Positions 7,031-14,142 of a stretch of 19,185 nucleotides of DNA are shown one piece after another (the stretch's first letter is position 1; every line of letters begins with the position of its first letter). Source of the DNA: Caryophanales bacterium UBA2253 (GTDB lineage: Bacteria; Bacillota_I; Bacilli_A; ML615J-28; CAG-698); the NCBI GenBank assembly GCA_002347755.1, contig DDXT01000015.1, positions 1-19,185 on the forward strand. The letters run 5' to 3'. The notes below the pieces were generated by a model. That model was not told where the DNA came from, made no database searches, and saw nothing but the letters and a program-made list of their open reading frames with translations. Both the position numbers and the translations under genes were made by a program.

Positions 7031-8425
7031 CTAGATTACCTTTTCCGGATTCAATATGTTGTTCGGATCAAATACTTTTTTGATTCCCCGCATGATATTC
7101 ACTTGGGTTTCTCCCAAAAGCTTATGCATGTATACCTTTTTCGCAAATCCGATTCCGTGTTCTCCGGAGATCAGACCGCCGATCTCATCGGCCTTCTGAT
7201 ACATTTCTTCAAAAACCGCTTTCAGGGTCTTTTCAAAGGCTTCATCGCTCATGGCGTCTTTGCATATATACAGGTGCAGGTTGCCGTCGCCGGCGTGTCC
7301 GAAGCTCGGAATGCGGATGTTGTACTTCTTGGTCAGGCCGTAACTGAAACGAATGTACTCGCTGACTTTGGCGCGGGGAACGACGACATCGCATTCGTCC
7401 ATTTGGGTGGTGGAAGCTTTGATGGCTTCCAGAAAAGCCCCGCGGGCTTTCCAAACCAAATCCTTGCGTTCTTCGGTATCAACAATCAAAACGTCTTCGG
7501 CTCCCAGTTCGCTCAAACAAAGGTCGGCGGCCTTCTGAACTTTGGCTTTGACGTCTTTGTCATCAATTCCGTCAAAGGTCAGCAAAATGTAAGCGTCGTT
7601 TCGGGTATCCGGAAATTTCTTTCCCAAAAACATTTCCGCGAACCCGACAGTTTCCCGGCTGAAGAATTCAACCGCGGTCGGATCACTCTTGGATTGCATG
7701 ATCTGAGGAACATGATCAATGCCGCTTTCCAGGGTTTTGAACGGAACCAACAAACTGATGGTTTTGGTCGGAAGCGGCAGGAGTTTCAAATAAGCTTTGG
7801 TAATGATCGCCAAAGTGCCTTCGCTGCCGATGATCAGATTCTTCAGGGAATAGCCGGTCGTGTCTTTGACGACTTTCCGCCCGAACTGCGTAATCTCCCC
7901 AGTCGGCAGAACCACTTCAATGGCTCGAACCCAATCCCTGGTCACTCCGTATTTGACGGCTCGCATTCCTCCGGCGTTGGTGGCAATGTTGCCGCCGATG
8001 GTGGCGCTTTTCTCGCCTGGATCCGGAGCATAGAAATAGCCTTTCGGTTCAACGTAACTGTAAATGTCCATCAGCAGCACGCCCGGTTCCACGACCAGCA
8101 CCAGATTTTCGGAATCGAGTTCCAGAATGTGGTTCATGCGGGTGGTATCAATGACGATCCCGCCGCAAACCGGCACGCAGGCTCCGACCAGACCGGTTCC
8201 GCTTCCGCGGGCGGTGACCGGGATCAGCCGTTCATTGGCATAAGCCATGATCTGCGATATTTCGGCCGCGCTTTCGGCTTTGATCACCAACTCCGGATAT
8301 TTGGAGACGGTCCCCAGTTCATCCTTCGAAAAATCTTCGCTGATGTCTTTCCCAAAGAACAGGCGGCTTTCAGGAATGAGGTTTTGAAAATAAGCTAGGT
8401 CTTTTTTATTTATTTTGTTATACAT
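7031..8425 (-). CDS. lctD: FAD-linked D-2-hydroxyacid dehydrogenase (GlcD/LctD type), probable D-lactate dehydrogenase
   Basis: A 464-residue protein of the FAD-binding PCMH/GlcD family, usual length. The FAD domain (about 40-215) shows TARGSGTGLVGACVP at 71-85, GEKSATIGGNIATNAGG at 137-153 and IGSEGTLA at 199-206. The C-terminal oxidase domain has GHAGDGNLH at 376-384 and GEHGIG at 421-426; His377, His384 and Glu422 are likely metal ligands at the substrate carboxylate. The family oxidises D-lactate, glycolate or related acids. Placed after etfB and etfA, it matches LctD of the Acetobacterium lactate dehydrogenase-Etf complex. With MurQ in the same operon, D-lactate is the natural substrate, though this is inferred. 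The ribosome site TTAGGTG overlaps the etfA stop. Glycolate or 2-hydroxyglutarate remain possible substrates. Confidence 0.85.
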   Translation of the reverse strand: MYNKINKKDLAYFQNLIPESRLFFGKDISEDFSKDELGTVSKYPELVIKAESAAEISQIMAYANERLIPVTARGSGTGLVGACVPVCGGIVIDTTRMNHILELDSENLVLVVEPGVLLMDIYSYVEPKGYFYAPDPGEKSATIGGNIATNAGGMRAVKYGVTRDWVRAIEVVLPTGEITQFGRKVVKDTTGYSLKNLIIGSEGTLAIITKAYLKLLPLPTKTISLLVPFKTLESGIDHVPQIMQSKSDPTAVEFFSRETVGFAEMFLGKKFPDTRNDAYILLTFDGIDDKDVKAKVQKAADLCLSELGAEDVLIVDTEERKDLVWKARGAFLEAIKASTTQMDECDVVVPRAKVSEYIRFSYGLTKKYNIRIPSFGHAGDGNLHLYICKDAMSDEAFEKTLKAVFEEMYQKADEIGGLISGEHGIGFAKKVYMHKLLGETQVNIMRGIKKVFDPNNILNPEKVI

Positions 8426-8433
8426 TTTCGCAC

Positions 8434-9636
8434 CTAAATCATTCCTTTCATGGCTTTTATTTGTTTGATCAGAATCGGAAGGATCGCAAACACGTCGCCG
8501 ACGATCCCATAATGGGCCACGTCAAAGATCGAAGCATTGGCATCGCTGTTGATCGAGAAAACGACTTCGCTTCCCCGCATTCCCGCCGCGAACTGCACCG
8601 CGCCGCTGATGCCCAGAGTGATGAGCAGTTTCGGAGCCACGGTCCGGCCGCTGAGGCCGATCTGTTTTCGCGGGTCAACCAATCCGGCTTCAATGAGCGG
8701 ACGGGAGCAGGCGATCTGTCCCCCCAACAAGTCCGCCAATTCCTGGGCCATTTTAAATTGTTCGGGCGTCTTGAAAGGACGGCCGAGGGCAATCAGAACG
8801 TCGGATTCGCTGATGTCCATGTCTTTGGGTTTCGGAAGGACTTCCAACAGGCGCAATCCGGTTTTGAAACTGAGTCCTTCGGTATCCATCCTCACGATCT
8901 CGCCGTGAGGAAGAACTTTTTCCGGTAATTTGAATATTTTGTATCGAACCGTGGACATTTGGGGCCGGTGGTTCGGACAAATGATCCCGGCCATGATGTT
9001 TCCGCCGAAAGCCGGGCGGTTTTGGATGAGGTCGGTATTTTCCTTCATCCCCAGAATGGTGCAATCGGCCGTCAATCCGGTTTTGAAGCGGGCCGCTACC
9101 CGCGGGGCAAAACTTCGGCCAACCGAAGTCCCGCCATATAATATGACGCTCGGATGGATCTCATCGATGAAGTTTTCCATCAGATTGGCATAGATTTCCA
9201 CGTTGAAATGACCCAAATCCGGATGGCGGTAGACAAAGACTTTGTCGACGCCGTAGGCCAACAGTTCCGGAGCCATCTTGGTTTCGTCATCGGTAAACAA
9301 AACGGCAAAAACCGGATGGTGGGTCACGGTGACCAATTCGCGGGCTTTTCCGATCAGTTCCAGCGAAACCGGGTGGATTTCATGATGATTGTGTTCCACG
9401 AACACCGCCACTCCGACCCATTGGGTCTTGTCGATGGCCGGAGCGGCCACCGGGTCTTCTTCGAATTTGAATACTCCGGCCGGTCCTTTTCGAACGCAGA
9501 TTTTGCACATTCGACAGCCGGAGTTGATGCTTAGCGATCGGCCATCGAATTCGATGGCGTTGAAAGGGCAGATTTTTACGGATGACTTCCCGATTTCGGG
9601 GGTCACAATGCTATTATTAATTACTATTTTTCCCAT
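8434..9636 (-). CDS. etfA: electron transfer flavoprotein alpha subunit with N-terminal [4Fe-4S] domain (LctC type)
   Basis: A 400-residue EtfA. Residues 1-60 are a ferredoxin-like extension with Cys23 (CPFNAI) and the cluster CRMCKIC (Cys41, 44, 47), enough for one [4Fe-4S] cluster. A fourth Cys in the second motif is replaced (RKGP), so a second cluster is unlikely. The Etf alpha/beta domain is about 75-260. The FAD-binding domain (about 275-395) shows GRPFKTPEQ, SRPLIEAGL, IGLSGRTVAPKLLITLGISG and SINSDANASIFD. The extension is typical of EtfA partners of clostridial lactate dehydrogenases such as LctC. In GISGAVQF the usual His of GISGAIQH is Phe349. No clear ribosome site precedes the ATG, which lies 9 bases after the etfB stop, so translation is probably coupled. 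The gene sits between etfB and the dehydrogenase. Confidence 0.9.
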   Translation of the reverse strand: MGKIVINNSIVTPEIGKSSVKICPFNAIEFDGRSLSINSGCRMCKICVRKGPAGVFKFEEDPVAAPAIDKTQWVGVAVFVEHNHHEIHPVSLELIGKARELVTVTHHPVFAVLFTDDETKMAPELLAYGVDKVFVYRHPDLGHFNVEIYANLMENFIDEIHPSVILYGGTSVGRSFAPRVAARFKTGLTADCTILGMKENTDLIQNRPAFGGNIMAGIICPNHRPQMSTVRYKIFKLPEKVLPHGEIVRMDTEGLSFKTGLRLLEVLPKPKDMDISESDVLIALGRPFKTPEQFKMAQELADLLGGQIACSRPLIEAGLVDPRKQIGLSGRTVAPKLLITLGISGAVQFAAGMRGSEVVFSINSDANASIFDVAHYGIVGDVFAILPILIKQIKAMKGMI

Positions 9637-9645
9637 TTCATCGGC

Positions 9646-10434
9646 CTACAACATCTTCAAATCTTTCATTTTTTTGATCATTTGCTCAGCCAAGTCCGGG
9701 TTGGTCCCTTTCCAAAGCTCCTTATCGGTATTCTTCTGGGGCGGGAACATTCTTTCGACCTGGGTCGGCGAACCTTTGAGTCCGTAATGGCTCTCGTTTT
9801 GATCTTCCAGATCGGCGAAGGTGATTAATCGGACCTTGTAATCTTTCAAAGCCAGACTGCGTTTGTAAGAAGGCAGTCTCGGGGTATAAATGCCCTTGTC
9901 CACGGTGATCAGGCAAGGGTAAGAAAGCTCCCATTTTTCAGTGGTTTTGTCCATGCTGACCGAAACGACCAAGGATTTTTCCTTGACTTCAATGATCTTG
10001 TCCACGTAGGACATGTGCGGGATGTGCAGGCATTCCGCGATCTCCGGCCCGACTTGGGCAGTGTCGCCGTCGGTGGTCTGCTTGCCGCAGATGATGAGGT
10101 CAAAGTCGCCTTGTTTCTTGATCCCCGAGGAAATGGTATAGGAAGTGGCCACCACATCGGCCCCTCCGAATTTCCGGTCGGTCAGCAAAATGGCTTCATC
10201 GGCTCCCATCCACAGCGCTTCTTCCAATGCGGCTGCCGCGGACGGAGGTCCCATGGAAATGACGGTGATGACGGCCCCTTCGGTCTCTTTGAACCGCAGC
10301 GCGGTCTCGAGGGCATAGAGATCATAGGGATTCATTTTGGTGTTGTTGCTGTCGCGGATCAATACCCCCGTCACCGGGTCGACTTGAACCTGGGAACTGG
10401 CCGGCACCTGTTTTATGCATACTAATATCTTCAT
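9646..10434 (-). CDS. etfB: electron transfer flavoprotein beta subunit, bifurcating type (LctB-like)
   Basis: A 262-residue EtfB of normal length. The start KILVCIKQVP and NPYDLYALETALRF (35-48) are family hallmarks. GKQTTDGDTAQVGPEI (117-132) matches the pattern linked to NAD(H)- and FAD-binding in bifurcating Etfs. With EtfA it would carry electrons between the dehydrogenase flavin, NAD(H) and ferredoxin in the cytoplasm. The start ATG overlaps the hydrolase stop (ATGA). The order etfB-etfA-dehydrogenase equals lctB-lctC-lctD of Acetobacterium. Bifurcation itself is inferred from family and order; a simple electron carrier is the alternative. Confidence 0.9.
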   Translation of the reverse strand: MKILVCIKQVPASSQVQVDPVTGVLIRDSNNTKMNPYDLYALETALRFKETEGAVITVISMGPPSAAAALEEALWMGADEAILLTDRKFGGADVVATSYTISSGIKKQGDFDLIICGKQTTDGDTAQVGPEIAECLHIPHMSYVDKIIEVKEKSLVVSVSMDKTTEKWELSYPCLITVDKGIYTPRLPSYKRSLALKDYKVRLITFADLEDQNESHYGLKGSPTQVERMFPPQKNTDKELWKGTNPDLAEQMIKKMKDLKML

Positions 10435-11186
10435 CGGATAAATCCGCCTTTCAAAAATTCTAAAGTCCTCTTAAATAATTCGGCGTGTTCGGCCCGTTGG
10501 TCATAACCATGTCCGGCCGCGTCAATGATGTGGAGCTGCGCATCCGGGAAAGTTTCCGCGTAACGGACTCCCAACAAATAATTGACGACTTGATCGGCCC
10601 GGCCATGGATGACCAAAACCGGTTTGGTAAAATTTTCCACGCCTTCATAACTGTTAATATATCGGGATGTCGATTCATTCATCGCCATCGAAATTTCAAA
10701 GTTGCGGTGATCGGCATTGCCATTCACCAGTTTCGGAGAAATCTCGAAATCACGAGCAATGTGTTCGGCGATGTTGCCGCCCGGCGACCACAAAATCGCT
10801 CCGTCGATCAGGTCGGGATGACGCGCGCACATTTGGCCGGCGACTTGCCCGCCCATGCTGTATCCCAAAACCACGATCTTTTTGACGCCCGGAAGGCTTT
10901 TTCCGTAGTCAAGCATCATTTCGGCGTCGGAATACATCGTGTCAAAAGTAAAATCGGCGAAAGTCCCGTCGGATTCGCCGTTTCCGTAAAAATCCATCCT
11001 TAGCGATGCCAACCCATTGGCTTCAAGCAAACGCGAAAGATCGCGGAAATAGCCGTTGTGTTCGGTTTTGTTACCGGTAAAACCATGGTAAAAAACGACC
11101 AAAGTATGACAAAAATGATCGGGCATCGTCAGATACCCGCGAAGGACATGTCCTCCCCGATTGATTATTTCAACGTGCTTCATCAT
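10431..11186 (-). CDS. alpha/beta hydrolase, serine esterase-like, substrate unknown
   Basis: A 251-residue cytoplasmic protein with the alpha/beta-hydrolase fold. FYHGFTGNK (32-40) supplies the oxyanion-hole HG. GYSMGG (108-113) holds the nucleophile Ser110. Asp198 in HGRADQVV and His226 in AAGHGYD complete the triad. It resembles cinnamoyl/acetyl-esterase-type hydrolases. It overlaps murQ and etfB by ATGA at both ends, so it is locked into the pathway. Possible jobs are removing O-acetyl groups from MurNAc or cutting another ester on imported wall fragments; neither is shown by the sequence. It has no signal peptide. The fold is sure, the substrate is not known. Confidence 0.8.
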   Translation of the reverse strand: MMKHVEIINRGGHVLRGYLTMPDHFCHTLVVFYHGFTGNKTEHNGYFRDLSRLLEANGLASLRMDFYGNGESDGTFADFTFDTMYSDAEMMLDYGKSLPGVKKIVVLGYSMGGQVAGQMCARHPDLIDGAILWSPGGNIAEHIARDFEISPKLVNGNADHRNFEISMAMNESTSRYINSYEGVENFTKPVLVIHGRADQVVNYLLGVRYAETFPDAQLHIIDAAGHGYDQRAEHAELFKRTLEFLKGGFIR

Positions 11187-12091
11187 TTTCCCACCAACTT
11201 CAAAGCTTCCCGGATGTTGTCATGGCCCCGAGCCAGATAATGTTCCACTTCCGAAACCTTCTTCAGTCCGCTCAGGGTGGCGAAGATGGCTTTTTTGGTG
11301 CTTCCGTATTTTTGAATTTTTTCTTTTGCTTCATCCATGGTCAGGCCGCAAGCTTCGGAAACGATGCTTTGCGCCCGACTGACCAATTTTTCGTTGGTCG
11401 CCAAAAGATCGACCATCAGGTTTTCGTACACTTTTCCGGTCTTGATCATGGCCGCCGTCGAGATCATGTTGCAGATCATCTTCTGGGCGGTTCCCGATTT
11501 CATTCGGGTGGATCCGGTCAAGGCTTCCGGTCCGGTCACGGCTTCGATCGGAAAATCGACCTGCGCCGCCAGTTTGCTGCTTCCGGAAGTCGTGATCCCG
11601 CCAGTCGGGCAGCCGATTTCCTTCGCATAGGCGATTCCACCCAAAACATAGGGAGTCCGGCCGCTGGCCGCGATTCCCACGACAACATCGTTTTTGCTCA
11701 GGTTGATTTTAATCAAATCTTCTTTGGCCATGGAAAGCGAATCCTCGGCTCCTTCAACGGCTTTAACGAACGCGCTTTCGCCGCCGGCCATCAGACACAT
11801 GACGGTTTGATCGCTGACGCCGAAAGTCGGGCGGCATTCCACGGCGTCAAGGATGCCGATCCGGCCGCTGGTTCCCGCGCCCAGGTATATCAAACGGCCC
11901 TGGTTTTGAAAAGCCCAAGTCACTTGATCGACCAAAGCGGCGATCTGACCCAAGGCGGCTCGGACCGCCCCCGCGACCAGTTGATCTTCGTCATTGATGA
12001 GACGAAGAATGTCGATGGTGGCTTTGGTGTCGATATCCAGCGTCTTCTGGTTTCTTTGTTCGGTGCCGATTTTTTTAAGATCAACGCTCAT
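11183..12091 (-). CDS. murQ: N-acetylmuramic acid 6-phosphate etherase
   Basis: A 302-residue SIS-domain protein, full length for MurQ. It converts MurNAc-6-phosphate to GlcNAc-6-phosphate and D-lactate in the cytoplasm. LGAGTSGRIGILDAVECRP (70-88) is the family signature. Glu85 in VECRPTFG and Glu116 in GAEDS correspond to the catalytic Glu83 and Glu114 of E. coli MurQ. Further family blocks are AASGRTPYVLG and GPEALTGSTRMKSGTAQK. The ATG overlaps the anmK stop (ATGA) and follows an AAGGA ribosome site. It is the step that releases the D-lactate which the dehydrogenase later in the operon could use. Confidence 0.96.
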   Translation of the reverse strand: MSVDLKKIGTEQRNQKTLDIDTKATIDILRLINDEDQLVAGAVRAALGQIAALVDQVTWAFQNQGRLIYLGAGTSGRIGILDAVECRPTFGVSDQTVMCLMAGGESAFVKAVEGAEDSLSMAKEDLIKINLSKNDVVVGIAASGRTPYVLGGIAYAKEIGCPTGGITTSGSSKLAAQVDFPIEAVTGPEALTGSTRMKSGTAQKMICNMISTAAMIKTGKVYENLMVDLLATNEKLVSRAQSIVSEACGLTMDEAKEKIQKYGSTKKAIFATLSGLKKVSEVEHYLARGHDNIREALKLVGK

Positions 12092-13218
12092 GATTTTTCC
12101 TTTCCGGGAGTGATTTTCCCGAGCACCGCCGGCCGTTTGGCCCCGGTTGCCCCGATGACATTGCCCGGCCGATGATTCAAAGTCAGATATCCCAAGATCG
12201 CGAAAGCCACGGCTTCCTTGGCATCGCTGCTCAGTCCCAGATCCTCTTGAGTGAGGACCGGTTTATTGACGTTCTCCTGGAGTCTTTTCCTAATGTAGTC
12301 ATTATGGCTTCCCCCGCCGCTAAGCACAATGCGGTCAAATTTTGGGGTAAATAGGCGGTAATTGGTGACCATTGCGTAAACAGTGAATTCGGATACGGTC
12401 GTAATGACATCGTTTTTCGCATAATCCGAAAAATGCAGTTTTTCCGCCAATTCTTCCATGAATTTTTGGTTATACAGTTCCCGCCCCGTCGATTTCGGCG
12501 GTTTACGGGTAATGAATTCATCCTTGATCAGTTCGGCGAAGATCGCCGGTATGACTTTTCCGGACATAGCAATGCGTCCGCCTTCGTCATAAGGCTGGTG
12601 AAAATATTTCTTGGTGAAATAATCGATCATGACATTTCCGGGACCATTGTCAAAAGCGACGACATCATCGATGTTCGCCTGCTTTGGAAGATAAGTCAGA
12701 TTGCCAATTCCCCCGAGGTTTTGCAAGATGATGTTTTCGGAATCGCTTTTGAAAAGCATGAATTCCGACATCGGCACCAAAGGCGCTCCTTCGCCGCCGA
12801 CGGCTACATCCATGGTCCTAAAATCCGAAACGACGGTGATGCCGGTTTTGGCGGTGATGACGCTCGGTTCTCCGATCTGCAGTGTCGAAGCCGCCAACCC
12901 CCGGTTCGGTTTGGGGTTGTGCCAAATGGTCTGGCCGTGGGAAGCCACGAAAGCAATGTCCGAATAACTTAGCCCGCTTCCTTGAAGCAACAAGTCGATG
13001 GCTTGCGTGAACTTACCCCCAAGTTCAAAATTAAGGCTGCAAATTTCGCTCAGCTTCGCGGTTTCGTCGCTTAGGTTCCTCATGAGTCGGGTTTTAAAAC
13101 TCTCGTCATAATCCAACGTCACATATTTAAGCAATTCGAAATGTTCGTTTTTAATTTCCACCAAAGCGGCGTCGACCCCGTCCAACGAGGTTCCGCTCAT
13201 TAAACCGATGGCGATCAT
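12088..13218 (-). CDS. anmK: anhydro-N-acetylmuramic acid kinase
   Basis: A 376-residue member of the AnmK family, usual length. It opens the 1,6-anhydro ring and phosphorylates anhydro-MurNAc to MurNAc-6-phosphate using ATP. Seen motifs: GLMSGTSLDGVD (5-16), SHGQTIWH (93-100), DFRTMDVAVGGEGAPLVP (132-149), FDNGPGNVMID (189-199, with Asp190 at the catalytic-base position) and LSGGGSHN near the C-terminus. The ATG overlaps the kinase stop (ATGA) after a GGGG ribosome site. Anhydro-MurNAc is made by lytic transglycosylases, so the substrate may be material shed by other bacteria, or made by an enzyme outside this window. Confidence 0.95.
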   Translation of the reverse strand: MIAIGLMSGTSLDGVDAALVEIKNEHFELLKYVTLDYDESFKTRLMRNLSDETAKLSEICSLNFELGGKFTQAIDLLLQGSGLSYSDIAFVASHGQTIWHNPKPNRGLAASTLQIGEPSVITAKTGITVVSDFRTMDVAVGGEGAPLVPMSEFMLFKSDSENIILQNLGGIGNLTYLPKQANIDDVVAFDNGPGNVMIDYFTKKYFHQPYDEGGRIAMSGKVIPAIFAELIKDEFITRKPPKSTGRELYNQKFMEELAEKLHFSDYAKNDVITTVSEFTVYAMVTNYRLFTPKFDRIVLSGGGSHNDYIRKRLQENVNKPVLTQEDLGLSSDAKEAVAFAILGYLTLNHRPGNVIGATGAKRPAVLGKITPGKEKS

Positions 13219-14126
13219 ATTTTCCCCTTTTCCAAAGCCAGATAATAAGCCCCGTAGATCGGGTCGTGTTCTCCTTCCGCGATTATTGGGTCATATCCGT
13301 CTTCATGCAAACATTTGATGACTTCTTCTTTCACATAAGGTGCTTTTTGAACAAAACTGCCGCGGAATCCCAAGGTCACCGGATCCGTCAAGTGCATCTT
13401 CCGATAGACTTTTTCCACGAACCCAGCCAAGTCTTTTCCGCTTTGCTTCAATATCGAAATGGCTTGAACATCGCCGGAAGCGGCTTCCGCGCCGATGAAG
13501 CGCCCGTAATCCGCGATTTGGCTCTTGGTTCTCAGATAGACAAACGGCTTCAGATCATACGCGCTTTTGGCGCCGATCAGATTTAGAAACTTCTTTTCCA
13601 GTTCAGTCAACGGCCCATCCTGTTCAAAACTCTCGATGATGCCGGTGATCAGGGTCTTGACCGCCGAAAAACCGGACCCTTTTTCGGTAAGCAGGTGCCC
13701 GTAACCGCCCACCAGCAGCCGCTGCCCGTTTCGGTATCCCAAAACGCTGCTGCCGGTCCCGGACAAAACCAGGATCTGTTCGCCGGTCGGGATCCCCTTC
13801 AGCGAATAAAGGCCGATGAGGGCATCGTTTTCCATGGAAACCGGGTAACCAAGCAACGCGCTCAGTTCTTCTTCCCGGCTTTTAACATTGGGGACGATCC
13901 CCAAGCCGGAAATTCCCAGCTGAACGTAGGTGATCTCAAACCGGTTTTTCAGATCCGAGACCGCTTTTTGAACCAATTCATAAAAAGGAAAATGGGCTTC
14001 GCCTTTGATGGCCACCGGCACTCCCGAACCCCCAACCAATTCATAAACCATTTCTTTGTTTTTGGTGAAGGCGCATAATTTCGTCTTGGTTCCGCCGGCG
14101 TCGACGGCGATCATTACTTTTTCCAT
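13215..14126 (-). CDS. BadF/BadG-family amino-sugar kinase (MurK/NagK-like)
   Basis: A 303-residue kinase of the ASKHA superfamily (BadF/BadG/BcrA/BcrD group). Phosphate-1 motif DAGGTKTK is at 9-16, the catalytic Asp101 lies in MENDA, and phosphate-2 motif LSGTGSS is at 121-127. Clostridial MurK, in this group, phosphorylates MurNAc and GlcNAc at O-6. Between the glycosidase gene and anmK/murQ, the expected products are MurNAc-6-phosphate and GlcNAc-6-phosphate. A strong GGAGG ribosome site precedes the ATG by 8 bases. A GlcNAc-only or glucosamine kinase is the alternative. Whether it can also phosphorylate a disaccharide to feed the MupG domain is unknown. Confidence 0.85.
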   Translation of the reverse strand: MEKVMIAVDAGGTKTKLCAFTKNKEMVYELVGGSGVPVAIKGEAHFPFYELVQKAVSDLKNRFEITYVQLGISGLGIVPNVKSREEELSALLGYPVSMENDALIGLYSLKGIPTGEQILVLSGTGSSVLGYRNGQRLLVGGYGHLLTEKGSGFSAVKTLITGIIESFEQDGPLTELEKKFLNLIGAKSAYDLKPFVYLRTKSQIADYGRFIGAEAASGDVQAISILKQSGKDLAGFVEKVYRKMHLTDPVTLGFRGSFVQKAPYVKEEVIKCLHEDGYDPIIAEGEHDPIYGAYYLALEKGKI

Positions 14127-14142
14127 TTTGGGTCCCTCCGTT

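Noticed and set aside
7019..8398. Long plus-strand open frame opposite the FAD dehydrogenase gene
   Set aside because: It is an antisense shadow: the minus-strand frame has full FAD and metal-site motifs, while this one has no recognisable domain and begins inside the terminator stem.
11222..12175. Plus-strand open frame of 317 codons opposite murQ
   Set aside because: The minus strand encodes a complete MurQ with both catalytic Glu residues; the plus-strand translation is rich in His, Phe and Gly with no family match.
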